A DNA stretch of 64,000 nucleotides from Gynurincola endophyticus (lineage in GTDB: Bacteria; Bacteroidota; Bacteroidia; Chitinophagales; Chitinophagaceae): the NCBI RefSeq assembly GCF_003991195.1, contig NZ_RCWL01000001.1, positions 372,001 to 436,000 on the forward strand. The letters are read 5' to 3'. The translations under genes and the position numbers were made by a program. Shown piece after piece: positions 46,541 to 56,275 of the stretch; within the stretch, counting starts at the first letter, position 1, and the number at the start of each line of letters is the position of its first letter. The notes beneath the pieces were generated by a model. It ran no database searches, was not told the DNA's origin, and saw only the letters and a program-made list of their open reading frames with translations.

Positions 46541-48661
46541 CTATAATACTTTTTTCTTAAACAATCGAACTGAGTTAATTCCTAATACAACATCACTTAA
46601 TCCCATTACAAGTGCAGCAAACATGGGTTGTAATAATCCTACAGCGGCAATCGGAATAGCAATGATATTGTATATAAATGCCCAGAACAAATTTTGTTGT
46701 ATGGTTTTATAAGTATGTTTACCAAGTCCGAGTGCCAGCGGTAAATTTTTAATACCATGATTCATTAATACAACATCGGCAGTTTGCATAGCAACATGTG
46801 ATGCATCGCTTAATGAAATGCCGATTGTGGCTTTTGCTAATGCCGGTGCATCATTGATACCATCTCCTACCATTGCTGTCGGCGTATTTTTGGTAAGCGA
46901 CTCAATGATGGCTAACTTTTCGGCCGGTTTCTTCTCCGCAATTACTTCATCTAACCGGATGTGTTCAGCCAGCGCAGCACATTTCTCTTTTCTGTCGCCA
47001 CTTAACAAAATTGTTTTAATTCCTTTTGATTTCAAATAGTCAACCACTTCTTTGGCTTCCGCACGAATTTCGTCTTTAACATCTATCCATCCGATCAAAA
47101 CACCATTTTTTAGAATATATACGTTGTGATAACTTTCCCGGATGAGTTCTTTTGCAATATCGTACGATCCGGCCTGATAAAAGTTGTTGGCCTCATCCCA
47201 TGCCTGCATACCGACTCCTTTCATTTCTTCTACTTTCTTCCACCTTAACAAAGGCGAAACTTTCCAATGTTGTGTAATGGAAACGGCGATCGGGTGGTTT
47301 GAGTACTTTTCCAGCGAATAAACGAGCTGTTTAAACGAGTGCTCATCATATTGCTGATCAATAATTCTATAATCGGCCACATTGAAATTGCCGGTTGTAA
47401 GTGTACCTGTTTTATCAAATACGACCTGTTGAATATTTTTAAACAATTCTAAAGAACGGGCATTTCTGAATAAAACCCCGTTTTTAGCGGCGCGTCCTAA
47501 TCCTACAGCGATGGCTGCCGGAGTGGCTAATCCCATTGCACAAGGACAAGCGATTACCAGAACGGCTATTGCGCGCATAATAGAAGGGGTAAAAGCTCCT
47601 ACAACCAGATAGTTGATGAGTAAGGTTAATGCGGCAATTGAAAGTACAACAGGCACAAAAACCGCGCTAATTTTATCTGCGAGCTGCTGAACCGGGGCTT
47701 TTTCGCTCTGAGCCTGACGTACTAAGTTCAGAATATTGGCTAATACAGAATCTTTTGCCTCTGCAATCACCTGAGCCCTTACGTTACCATCAATCAATAT
47801 ACTTCCTCCGATTAGCTGATCTTTAATATTTTTAGCAATCGGTTCGCTTTCACCGGTAATGATAGATTCATTTACGGTAGCAGAACCTGTTAGTATTTTA
47901 ACATCAGCGGGTACCTGTTCGCCCGATTTAATAAGGATAAGATCGCCATGTTTGAGTTGCGTGTTTTCAATCGGGAAAATAGCTTCCTGATGGTCGCCGT
48001 CAAAAGCAATCATATTGGCCATCACCTTTTGTGACTTAGCCAGCTGATTGAGCGCTTTCTGAGTAGATTGTACAGATGTCTCTTCCAGCCAGTTTCCCAT
48101 GAATACCAGGGTGATAATGGTAGCAGTGGTTTCAAAAAAGAGATAATCGTGGCCCCATTGATTGATGGCTCCGATGAGGCTGTATACAAAAGCTGCCAAT
48201 GCACCGATGGTTACCAGTACATTCATGTTGGGAATACCGTTTTTGAGCGATTGAACGGCACTTCTGCCAAAATAATCCATACCCACAGTTAATACAGGCA
48301 ACGTTAATGCCAGTTGTACCCAGGGATTCATTAACCAATGAATGGGAAGTACGTTGTGAAACATATGCAGCATGAGCGGCAATGTGAAAATCAAACAGAA
48401 TAAAAATCTTTGTTTATGATTTTTGAAGATTTTTTTTCTGGGAACCTCACCGGCTTTACCGGTATGAACGGTATAACCAAGGGCTTCAATTCCTTTTTGT
48501 AATTTATCGGCAGGGGTGTTGCCGGAGGGTAAAAAAGACACATCGCCATCCATCATATTCACCTGAACATTTCCAACACCTTCTTTTTCTAAATATTGAC
48601 GTATGGTGAGCACACAGTTGGCACAGCTGATCCCGTCTACCTTCCAATTTATTTGTTCCAT
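46541..48661 (-). CDS. Heavy-metal P1B-type ATPase (copper type)
   Basis: A 706-residue metal efflux pump. One N-terminal HMA domain has the metal site Cys13-A-N-Cys16. About eight membrane helices follow, with the CPC transport motif in ACPCAMGLATP, the phosphorylation site DKTGT, the HP motif in SNHPIAV and the hinge GDGINDAPAL. CPC plus a GISCANC HMA points to copper(I) or silver(I). A -7 box lies at 48699-48706. No metal-responsive regulator is adjacent. Confidence 0.92.
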   Translation of the reverse strand: MEQINWKVDGISCANCVLTIRQYLEKEGVGNVQVNMMDGDVSFLPSGNTPADKLQKGIEALGYTVHTGKAGEVPRKKIFKNHKQRFLFCLIFTLPLMLHMFHNVLPIHWLMNPWVQLALTLPVLTVGMDYFGRSAVQSLKNGIPNMNVLVTIGALAAFVYSLIGAINQWGHDYLFFETTATIITLVFMGNWLEETSVQSTQKALNQLAKSQKVMANMIAFDGDHQEAIFPIENTQLKHGDLILIKSGEQVPADVKILTGSATVNESIITGESEPIAKNIKDQLIGGSILIDGNVRAQVIAEAKDSVLANILNLVRQAQSEKAPVQQLADKISAVFVPVVLSIAALTLLINYLVVGAFTPSIMRAIAVLVIACPCAMGLATPAAIAVGLGRAAKNGVLFRNARSLELFKNIQQVVFDKTGTLTTGNFNVADYRIIDQQYDEHSFKQLVYSLEKYSNHPIAVSITQHWKVSPLLRWKKVEEMKGVGMQAWDEANNFYQAGSYDIAKELIRESYHNVYILKNGVLIGWIDVKDEIRAEAKEVVDYLKSKGIKTILLSGDRKEKCAALAEHIRLDEVIAEKKPAEKLAIIESLTKNTPTAMVGDGINDAPALAKATIGISLSDASHVAMQTADVVLMNHGIKNLPLALGLGKHTYKTIQQNLFWAFIYNIIAIPIAAVGLLQPMFAALVMGLSDVVLGINSVRLFKKKVL

Positions 48662-48698
48662 GATCAGTAAAATTTATCCTGGTAAAATTATCAGTTAA

Positions 48699-48706
48699 CA
48701 AAGTTA
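48699..48706 (-). promoter_or_regulatory. -7 box for P-ATPase and recQ
   Basis: The minus strand reads TAACTTTG, about 38 bases before the P-ATPase ATG. Confidence 0.45.
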
Positions 48707-48798
48707 GAAGAACCCTGGTATCTGTGGTAATTTATTATATATACAATGTTGCAATTATCTTTTTAACTGCCTGCGGAACTGTTTACTGGTGAATTGAA

Positions 48799-48806
48799 TA
48801 TCTTTG
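48799..48806 (+). promoter_or_regulatory. -7 box next to tsaE start
   Basis: TATCTTTG ends 4 bases before the tsaE ATG (48811), implying a leaderless mRNA. Confidence 0.55.
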
Positions 48807-48810
48807 TAAA

Positions 48811-49224
48811 ATGGTTGTAAACTTTACGTTAAACAATATAGAACAGGCGGCCCGTCAGGTTTTAACGCATATCGGTAAGCCCGGATTAGTGGCTTTTTAT
48901 GGCAATATGGGGGCTGGCAAAACAACTTTTATTTCCACATTGTGTAAAGTTTTGGAAACGGAAGAAACGGCTTCTTCACCTACTTATTCCATTATCAATC
49001 AATATCAATCACCTAATGGTATTATTTATCATTTAGATCTGTATCGTCTTGAAGACGAGGAGGAAGCGCTTCAGGCGGGTGTGGAAGAATGTTTTTATGG
49101 CGAGCATTGGACTTTTGTGGAATGGCCTGAAAGAACTCCCGGATTGCTTCCCCGCGCATTCTGGAAAGTTGAAATTACACTCATCGATGCCAATACTAGA
49201 ACCTTAAACATCAGTTTTAATTGA
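48811..49224 (+). CDS. tsaE: tRNA threonylcarbamoyladenosine factor TsaE
   Basis: A 137-residue ATPase that works with TsaB and TsaD to make t6A at position 37 of ANN-decoding tRNAs. Walker A is GNMGAGKTTF near residues 33-42, followed by SSPTYSIIN and the Walker B-like YHLDLYRL. It has normal length and ends in TGA; the next in-frame stop (TAA at 49255) is 10 codons later and before the next gene. Confidence 0.93.
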   Translation: MVVNFTLNNIEQAARQVLTHIGKPGLVAFYGNMGAGKTTFISTLCKVLETEETASSPTYSIINQYQSPNGIIYHLDLYRLEDEEEALQAGVEECFYGEHWTFVEWPERTPGLLPRAFWKVEITLIDANTRTLNISFN

Positions 49225-49232
49225 TATATTTG
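49225..49232 (+). promoter_or_regulatory. -7 box for ald
   Basis: TATATTTG fits TAnnTTTG, directly after the tsaE stop and about 40 bases before the ald ATG. Confidence 0.45.
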
Positions 49233-49270
49233 GTGTCTGGATTCAAATTCAGCATAAAACTCTTTCTTTC

Positions 49271-50485
49271 ATGTCACAATACAAGCCAGTTATAAGTACT
49301 TCTTTTAGTTACGAAACATTAGAAGAAACTTTAGATGTTAAACCCCGTGGGGAACAACTATGTATTGGCATTCCTAAAGAAACAGCTTTTCAGGAAAACC
49401 GAATCGCGCTTACGCCGGAAGGAGTAAGAGTACTGGTTTTAAATGGTCATCAGGTGGTGATTGAACACAATGCCGGCGTTGGTGCTCATTACTCCGACAA
49501 AGATTATGCTGAGGCAGGCGCTAAGATCGTTTATGAACGAAAAGAGGCGTTTATGGCGCCCATCCTTGTGAAAAGTGCTCCCGTTATTGAAGAAGACCTT
49601 CCCTTTTTACAAAAAAACCAGGTAGTGATTTCCCCTTTACACCTGTCTGTATTAAAGCCCGAAATCCTCACCAAAATGATGGAAAAGAGGATCACGGCCA
49701 TCGCGTTTGAAAGCTTAAAAGACGACTCAGACAGTTTACCGATTGTAAGAAGTATGAGCGAAATTGCCGGTAGTGCGGTGATGTTGATTGCCGGTCAGTA
49801 CCTGGGTTCGCATAATAGTGGTAAAGGTGTATTGCTGGGTGGTATTTCAGGTATTCCGCCTACAAAAGTAATTATTCTCGGTGCCGGTATTGTAGGTGAA
49901 TTTGCCGCCCGCGCGGCTCTGGCACTTGGTGCATCAGTAAAAGTATTTGATAACAGTGTTTACCGGTTAAAAAGATTACAAAATAGCATCGGGCAGCGTA
50001 TGTGGACTTCTGTCATAGAACCCGGCATTCTGGCAAAACAATTGAAAACCTGTGAGGTGGCAGTAGGTGCTTTAAGTTCAAATAACGGCAGAACGCCTGT
50101 AGTAGCTACAGAAGAAATGGTGAGCCGGATGCGCCCGGGAAGTATTATCATCGATGTGAGTATCGACCGTGGCGGTTGCTTCGAAACTTCAGAAATCACA
50201 TCACACGAAAAACCAATCTTTAAAAAATTTGATATTATACATTACTGCGTTCCGAATATTCCTTCCGGATTCGCACGTACAGCTTCTCAGGCAATCAGTA
50301 ATGTTTTAATGCCTTTATTAATTGAAGCCGGCGATAATGGTGGATTTGATAATCTGGTATGGCACAAAGTGCATTTACGTAGCGGTATTTACCTCTTTAA
50401 AGGTGCACTCACTAACTTTCATTTAAGCCAGCGGTTTGATTTGAAATACACTGACCTTAATTTGCTGATCGCTTCTCAGCGGTAG
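49271..50485 (+). CDS. ald: Alanine dehydrogenase
   Basis: A 404-residue NAD-dependent enzyme of the AlaDH/PNT family that interconverts alanine and pyruvate plus ammonia. It has the N-terminal IGIPKETAFQENRIALTP motif, an NAD-binding ILGAGIVGEFAARAA segment near residue 200 and a VPNIPSGFARTAS motif with conserved residues of the family. The first 32 residues form an extension beyond the usual start. Its 3' end overlaps the converging membrane-protein gene by 29 bases. Confidence 0.9.
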   Translation: MSQYKPVISTSFSYETLEETLDVKPRGEQLCIGIPKETAFQENRIALTPEGVRVLVLNGHQVVIEHNAGVGAHYSDKDYAEAGAKIVYERKEAFMAPILVKSAPVIEEDLPFLQKNQVVISPLHLSVLKPEILTKMMEKRITAIAFESLKDDSDSLPIVRSMSEIAGSAVMLIAGQYLGSHNSGKGVLLGGISGIPPTKVIILGAGIVGEFAARAALALGASVKVFDNSVYRLKRLQNSIGQRMWTSVIEPGILAKQLKTCEVAVGALSSNNGRTPVVATEEMVSRMRPGSIIIDVSIDRGGCFETSEITSHEKPIFKKFDIIHYCVPNIPSGFARTASQAISNVLMPLLIEAGDNGGFDNLVWHKVHLRSGIYLFKGALTNFHLSQRFDLKYTDLNLLIASQR

Positions 50486-51671
50486 TTTTTATTTTTTTAG
50501 AAATCTTAATTTCTCTTTCGGTTCTATCACCCGGTTTCTTCATTCTTCGGTACGAACCGATCAGAAGAACTGTAGTAATAAAATATAATAACAGTAATAC
50601 CCAGATACTGATATCCGTAAATATTTTCAGATAATAAACCGATAAGAATAATATGGCACTGATGGTAAAACCTGCTGAAGGAGTTTCTTCATTCAACATG
50701 ATTGTTCCGTAAATTCCCTGAATATATCTGAGTATAGAAATGATATTCAATAAGGAAATGATAGAGAAAATAATTCTGTCGTTCAGCTCAGGCAGAAACT
50801 CAACTTTGAAGAAAGGAAATAATCCGAAAATTATTCCGCTTAAAATAATAGAGGTAATGATTACCTTATTTACGGTATCGTCTTTTTTAGTCATTTCATG
50901 TTCGGTTTGAAAATAGGTCATGTGTAGGTGAAGTATATCGGAATATTTTATTATAATAATCTCCTCTGTAATTTGTTGACTGCCGTTCATTTGTTTTTGT
51001 AATTGAAGAGGCGTAAAAGAGCCTAGTTGTTTAAGCATGATAAAATCCAGTTTACCTGAATCATCAGAACAGAACTCTTCTAATGTTCCTGTGTATAGAA
51101 TATTAGAATTATTTCCCTGCACTAAAACGCGTAACAGAATAATTGGTTTATGCTTTCTAAATACTGTATTATCTTCTTTTGAAGTGATACTGAGTAAATG
51201 CCATCTGTTACTGTACTGCAATACGGGAATTAATTTTGGTATTAATGGAAATTGAATGATAAGTGTATGAATAGAATATCCGAGTAATGCAGATGTTAAG
51301 TATATAAAAATGAGTATTACCAAAAGATTGAACAATATTGATTTGCTTAATTTAATATCATCTGATGTAGTAGTAACCGGGGGTAATTTTCTGTCAGAAA
51401 TAATATTAAGAACTTCATAAATTGTATTGAAATTGATGTCGTTCAATAACGACAGATTAAATAAGTAGGTAATAAACCATATTGTGAATGTTGAAATAAT
51501 CAGGCAGAAAATGCTGGCAAGCACTGTTCATAAAGATTTTTCAAATAATGTACCTTTTCTTAGTTCATGCGTAAAACTATTGATAAATAAAAAGCGTCTG
51601 AAAATGATACCCGGAATGAGAAATATCATCAGATAAATAATTGTATGAAGTGCTAAATGAATGTTTTCCAT
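50457..51671 (-). pseudogene. Membrane protein gene interrupted by one in-frame TGA
   Basis: The frame runs from ATG 51671 for 47 codons (one hydrophobic helix with IPGIIFRRF), meets TGA at 51528-51530, and continues without shift to TAA at 50457, in all 403 residues if the TGA is read. Tryptophan would suit the site (KSL-[W]-TVL). The part after the TGA could begin at GTG 51522-51524 (355 residues) with about five or six membrane helices and a soluble middle that may hold an Sm-like beta-barrel. I do not recognise the family. It may be a decaying gene or be read through. Confidence 0.65.
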
Positions 51672-51680
51672 GGCGTTTGA

Positions 51681-51923
51681 TTAAATAAAGAAACGTATTA
51701 CTTTACCATCGGAGAAGGTTACTTGTATAGAATCGGTTTGCCCTGAATCAAGCGCATGTATAGCTTCAGAAAGTTTTTTTCGGTCTTCCGGATTCCGGAA
51801 AAGTTTTTTTATATGCCTGTCCATTATACCCTCATCAGGAAACATGCAGGAGAAATTCCAGATCTCCGCAATAGCGTAGAACAGGTCATTGATGTATTCA
51901 AATACTTTTGCAATGAAAGACAT
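51681..51923 (-). CDS. Small hypothetical protein upstream of TGA-interrupted membrane gene
   Basis: An 80-residue protein, acidic to neutral, predicted soluble with helical N-terminal part and a C-terminal SIQVTFSDGKVIRFF strand pair. I recognise no family. It ends 9 bases before the ATG of the interrupted membrane-protein gene, so the two were probably one operon. The pair has no similarity I can see to its neighbours and may be accessory DNA. Confidence 0.6.
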   Translation of the reverse strand: MSFIAKVFEYINDLFYAIAEIWNFSCMFPDEGIMDRHIKKLFRNPEDRKKLSEAIHALDSGQTDSIQVTFSDGKVIRFFI

Positions 51924-52095
51924 TGACGGAATATTTTAGCGTTTATTGTAATAACCTTACTCTGTGCAGAAACACTTCAGGCGGTTGTTTATATAAACGT
52001 AAAACTTCTGTTAGCGGATTACTTTTAAATGCTTAAAATGGGATATACTCTACTGTGCGGAGATTTTTTTGATTATAATCACGAAGGGAGGAGCA

Positions 52096-52713
52096 CTATT
52101 TGTAATCTGTTATATTGATTTCTTTATCGCAGAAAAAATATTCCTGAGGGTCATTGGAGCTGACAATAATTAACCTGTCTTTTCTGAATTTAGTAACCAG
52201 GTTCTGATAGAGTTCAATCCCTGTTTTATCAAGGTTCATACAAGGTTCATCTAACAGTACACAAGGTACATCACTCATGAGGGCCTGTAATAGTTTTACT
52301 CTTTGTTTCATTCCTGAAGAATAAAACCTGATTTGTTTATTGGCAGCTGCTGACAGATTCACGATCGACAACATTTCTTCAATCGAAACATCTTTTAAAA
52401 GTGGTTTAAACTTCTGATGGAATGTCAGCATTTCTGTAGCGGTAAATTCTTCGATCAGCTCCATGGCAGGGCTTGCCCATGAAATTTGCTGAAAGATATT
52501 TTCCGGGGCAATGGTGCGCCCCTGAAGCTCATATTCAAGCTTTCCTTCGCTGTGTGCAACAGCTCCGGCAATGATTTGTAAAAGAGTGCTTTTGCCTGAA
52601 CCATTCGGTCCGACGATTGCATAAGTGTATTCATGTGAAAACGCTCCAACAAAGTTCCGGAAAATCCATTCTCTGTTGAAGCGTTTACCTATTTGATTAA
52701 GCGATATCTTCAT
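52096..52713 (-). CDS. ABC transporter ATP-binding protein
   Basis: A 205-residue stand-alone ATPase subunit. Walker A is GPNGSGKST near residues 36-44, the signature is the divergent YSSGMKQRVK, and Walker B is CVLLDEPCMNLD. No permease gene is next to it. Start: ATG 52713, which opens the domain (MKISLNQIGKRF); it overlaps the lpxA end by 17 bases, so translation is probably coupled. The longer upstream frame runs inside lpxA. Its substrate is unknown; location suggests an envelope role. Confidence 0.85.
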   Translation of the reverse strand: MKISLNQIGKRFNREWIFRNFVGAFSHEYTYAIVGPNGSGKSTLLQIIAGAVAHSEGKLEYELQGRTIAPENIFQQISWASPAMELIEEFTATEMLTFHQKFKPLLKDVSIEEMLSIVNLSAAANKQIRFYSSGMKQRVKLLQALMSDVPCVLLDEPCMNLDKTGIELYQNLVTKFRKDRLIIVSSNDPQEYFFCDKEINITDYK

Positions 52714-53500
52714 CGCCACTACCTTTTGAAGCTCTTTTGATAATACCTCTTCCGCTTTCTCTGATGAAGGCAACAATTTCGTCTCTTTCATCAGTTGGTG
52801 CAAATTCTTCTTCTAAGAACTCAAGTGCCTGTGAAGTATTCAAACCGCTATTATAAAGCACGCGGTATATTTCTAAGATATGATTGATTTTTTCGATAGA
52901 GAAACCTCTTCGTTTTAAGCCTACAGAGTTTACACCTGCATAGCTTAGAGGACTTCTTCCGGCTTTAATAAAAGGAGGAACATCTTTACCTACTAATGAT
53001 CCGCCGGCAACAAAAGCATGTTGTCCGATGTGAACAAACTGGTGTACTGCGCAAACGCCACCTACCCATGCCCAATCACCCATTACTACGTGACCGGCAA
53101 CCTGTGAGTTATTACTCATGGTAACGTTGTTACCAATGATACAGTCGTGTGCAATGTGACAGTAAGCCATAATTAAACAGTCGTTACCTACTTTGGTAGT
53201 CCATCTGTCTTTTGTTCCTCTGTGGATGGTAACAAACTCACGGATAGTAGTGTTGTCGCCTATTTCAGTTAATGTTTCTTCGCCTTCAAATTTACGGTCT
53301 TGCGGAGAGGCAGAAATTACAGCGCCGGGATAAATGCGGCAGTTTTTTCCGATTCTCGCACCTTCCATAATTGTTACGTTACTTCCAATCCAGGTGCCTT
53401 CTCCGATCTCTACGTTTGGGTGAATAACAGTAAAAGGATCAATCTTTACATTCGTCGCCAGTTTGGCATTGGGATGAATATACGTATGAGGATGAATCAT
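52697..53500 (-). CDS. lpxA: UDP-N-acetylglucosamine acyltransferase LpxA
   Basis: A 267-residue enzyme for the first step of lipid A synthesis, moving a 3-hydroxyacyl group from ACP to UDP-GlcNAc. It has a left-handed beta-helix of hexapeptide repeats, with the conserved His in IMAYCHIAHDC and a C-terminal helical domain. Start: ATG 53500 (MIHPHTYIHPNAKLA) matches the family; the frame upstream to 53575 is open but does not look conserved. Follows lpxC/fabZ in the same direction. Confidence 0.93.
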   Translation of the reverse strand: MIHPHTYIHPNAKLATNVKIDPFTVIHPNVEIGEGTWIGSNVTIMEGARIGKNCRIYPGAVISASPQDRKFEGEETLTEIGDNTTIREFVTIHRGTKDRWTTKVGNDCLIMAYCHIAHDCIIGNNVTMSNNSQVAGHVVMGDWAWVGGVCAVHQFVHIGQHAFVAGGSLVGKDVPPFIKAGRSPLSYAGVNSVGLKRRGFSIEKINHILEIYRVLYNSGLNTSQALEFLEEEFAPTDERDEIVAFIRESGRGIIKRASKGSGDEDIA

Positions 53501-53693
53501 TGTGTTTACGTTCTTAAGTGTATGACCTGTATCCTTACCGAAAGGTTCAGCAATTCCAGATATTGGATCGATCATCTTATGTACTTTATTGTTTTTGATA
53601 GCGTGTCATTTAATCAGCGAAAATAGAAAAACTTTATTCTTATTTAACAATATAATAATGAAAATATTTTGTGCCGCTAATAAATTAACATTT

Positions 53694-55100
53694 TTATGAT
53701 CTCTTGATGACTTGGGCCATCAGGTCAGCTTCCGTAACTATTTTATTTCCAACGTATACGGTGCCTTTCATTTCACAGATGCCCCGACGAATCGGTGCCA
53801 TTAATTCCATCTTTAACAATAAGGTATCGCCTGGTAAAACCTTTTGCTTAAACTTACAGTTATCAATCTTTAAGAAATAAGTATCGTATTGTCCTTCTGG
53901 TAAAGCATTTATGCACAAAATGCCACCGGTTTGCGCTAAAGCTTCTATCTGGAGAACACCGGGCATTACCGGGTTTCCGGGAAAGTGTCCGGCGAAGAAA
54001 GGTTCGTTAAATGTTACGTTCTTAACCCCAACAATATGAGTATCTGATAATTCAATGATTTTGTCTACCAGCAAAAATGGTGTTCTGTGTGGTAATGTTT
54101 GTTCAATTTGTTGGATGTTAAATACCGGGGTTGTATTCGGATCGTAAGATGGTACTGACTTTAAGCTTCTGCTTTTTTTAAGCTGTTGTTTGATCTTTCT
54201 TGCAAAGTCTACATTCGAACTATGGCCCGGACGGTTAGCGATAATATGTCCTTTAATAGGAACTCCTACCAATGATAAATCACCGATCACATCGAGTAAT
54301 TTATGACGGGCAGGTTCATTTGGGAATCGAAGTTCGAGGTTGTTTAAGTAGCCTTCACTTTTTACTTCCATTTTGTCTTTACCGAATGCTTTTGCCAGAC
54401 GCTCCATTTCAGCTTCCGTAACCGGTTTGTCAACCACTACAATTGCGTTATTAATGTCGCCGCCTTTAATCAGGTTATGTTGTAGCAATAACTCTAATTC
54501 ATGCAAAAAACAAAACGTTCTGCAGGGTGCAATTTCTTCAGGAAATTCACGCAGCGTTTTCAGGCTGGCGTGTTGGGTTCCTAACACCGGACTATTAAAG
54601 TCGATCAGTGTAGTTACTTTATATTCAGAAGAAGGTAATATGGTTAATTCTACTCTTTTTTTCTCGTCGTAATGCGCTAGTATTTCGTCTACTACATACC
54701 ATTCTTTCACAGCATCCTGTTCAAGAACACCAGCTTTTTGAATTAACTCAACAAATGGAGCGGATGAACCGTCAATGATCGGAATTTCAGGTCCGTTCAC
54801 TTCTATTAAACAGTTGTCAACACCAGTACCGACCAATGCAGCTAAAATATGTTCAACTGTACTTACTTTAACACCATCTACTTCCAGAGTAGTTCCTCTT
54901 GAGGTATCGGTTACTAAGTCACAATCAGCTTTGATAATCGGTTGATCGTCTAAGTCTACACGTTTGAACTGATAACCAAAACCGGTTGCGGCAGGTTTTA
55001 AAATCATTTTTGCAAAGATTCCGGTATGTAATCCGGTACCTTCAATACTTACAGCCTCTTTTAACGTATGTTGCTTGTCAGGATTAAAGTTCGCGTCCAT
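53694..55100 (-). CDS. lpxC-fabZ: Bifunctional LpxC deacetylase / FabZ dehydratase
   Basis: A 468-residue fusion typical of Bacteroidota. The N-terminal LpxC domain (about 1-300) deacetylates UDP-3-O-acyl-GlcNAc, with zinc-site segments [10 protein letters not shown] and [17 protein letters not shown]. The C-terminal FabZ domain (about 320-465) is a hotdog-fold 3-hydroxyacyl-ACP dehydratase with catalytic His in [11 protein letters not shown] and Glu in QIEALAQ. The fusion joins lipid A and fatty acid synthesis in one protein. It lies between lpxD and lpxA. Confidence 0.95.
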   Translation of the reverse strand: MDANFNPDKQHTLKEAVSIEGTGLHTGIFAKMILKPAATGFGYQFKRVDLDDQPIIKADCDLVTDTSRGTTLEVDGVKVSTVEHILAALVGTGVDNCLIEVNGPEIPIIDGSSAPFVELIQKAGVLEQDAVKEWYVVDEILAHYDEKKRVELTILPSSEYKVTTLIDFNSPVLGTQHASLKTLREFPEEIAPCRTFCFLHELELLLQHNLIKGGDINNAIVVVDKPVTEAEMERLAKAFGKDKMEVKSEGYLNNLELRFPNEPARHKLLDVIGDLSLVGVPIKGHIIANRPGHSSNVDFARKIKQQLKKSRSLKSVPSYDPNTTPVFNIQQIEQTLPHRTPFLLVDKIIELSDTHIVGVKNVTFNEPFFAGHFPGNPVMPGVLQIEALAQTGGILCINALPEGQYDTYFLKIDNCKFKQKVLPGDTLLLKMELMAPIRRGICEMKGTVYVGNKIVTEADLMAQVIKRS

Positions 55101-55115
55101 TCGAAAAGTTTAAGA

Positions 55116-55158
55116 CGGCAAAGATAAGGTTTGCAGATTTAATCTGCTTCCTTTGCCG
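55116..55158. promoter_or_regulatory. Nested inverted repeat over the lpxC promoter
   Basis: Outer arms CGGCAAAG (55116-55123) and CTTTGCCG (55151-55158) enclose an inner 7-bp palindrome (55133-55139 with 55141-55147). The minus-strand -7 box TATCTTTG (55119-55126) lies in the outer arm. It may be an operator, an attenuator between lpxD and lpxC, or both. Confidence 0.5.
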
Positions 55159-55185
55159 GTATATAGATGAATTTTAAAAGTTGTT

Positions 55186-56235
55186 TTACACTAATTTTTC
55201 TTGCGAAAGTTTTTGAACCAATTGTTCTAGCTGTTTGATTCTTTTTTCAAGATCCGGCAGGTTTCTGCTTACTGCCTGTGCACGTAAAGCACTGGTATAG
55301 TCGTAGGCGGGGCTACCGGTAACAGCTGCTCCGGGTGTCTTAATTGCTTTGGACACACCACTTTGTGCATTGATTTTTACGCCATCTGCCAAAACAATAT
55401 GGCCTACAATACCAGCCTGTCCACCAATCATTACATTTTTACCCAGCTTCGTACTTCCACTCACGCCCGCCTGAGCTGCAATCACTGAGTTATTTCCTAC
55501 TTCTACATTATGAGCAATTTGTACCAGATTATCGATTTTTGCTCCTTTTCTGATAAATGTACTCCCCATAGTGGCGCGGTCAATCGTTGCATTAGCACCG
55601 ATTTCTACATAATCTTCAATTACTACATTGCCGATCTGCGGTACCTTTTTGAATGTACCGTCAGCCTGTGGTGCAAATCCGAATCCATCACTACCGATTA
55701 CGGTACCGGCATGTACTATAACATTGGTGCCTAGTTTACAATCGTGGTAAATTTTTGCACCCGGATAAATAATAGTATCGTCGCCGATAACTACATTATT
55801 ACCGATATAAACCTGTGGGAAAATTTTTACATTATTACCGATCACTACTTTTTCGCCAACAAAACTGAATGCACCCAGAAAAACATTTTTCCCGAGTTGT
55901 GCAGAAGGAGAAATAAAGTGAGGATCCTGTAACCCGTTTAATTGTTGTGTTTTTATCTCCTGGTATTTCGACAGTAATCCGGCAAAAGCACTGTAAGGAT
56001 CTTCTACTCGTATTAAGGTAGCATTTACAGATTGCTTTAATTCCAGTGAAGCACTGATCATAACGATAGAGGCTTTGGTGCTGTATAAGTAATCTTCATA
56101 TTTCGGATTGGCTAGAAATGCTAACTGTCCTTCTTTAGCTTCTTCTATCTTTCCAAAATCTGACACGGCAGCATTCATGTCTCCTTCTATCTTACCGTTC
56201 ACTAACATGGCGATTTGAGCGGCTGTAAATTGCAT
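55186..56235 (-). CDS. lpxD: UDP-3-O-acyl-glucosamine N-acyltransferase LpxD
   Basis: A 349-residue enzyme of the third lipid A step, adding the N-linked acyl chain. The N-terminal uridine-binding domain (1-100) is followed by a hexapeptide left-handed beta-helix and a C-terminal helix. The catalytic His lies in [12 protein letters not shown] near residue 242. It is the first gene of the lpxD, lpxC/fabZ, lpxA cluster. Confidence 0.94.
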   Translation of the reverse strand: MQFTAAQIAMLVNGKIEGDMNAAVSDFGKIEEAKEGQLAFLANPKYEDYLYSTKASIVMISASLELKQSVNATLIRVEDPYSAFAGLLSKYQEIKTQQLNGLQDPHFISPSAQLGKNVFLGAFSFVGEKVVIGNNVKIFPQVYIGNNVVIGDDTIIYPGAKIYHDCKLGTNVIVHAGTVIGSDGFGFAPQADGTFKKVPQIGNVVIEDYVEIGANATIDRATMGSTFIRKGAKIDNLVQIAHNVEVGNNSVIAAQAGVSGSTKLGKNVMIGGQAGIVGHIVLADGVKINAQSGVSKAIKTPGAAVTGSPAYDYTSALRAQAVSRNLPDLEKRIKQLEQLVQKLSQEKLV

Positions 56236-56275
56236 CTTGTTGAGTTTTGTCTTTAAAAGTGTTTCAAATTCCAGA

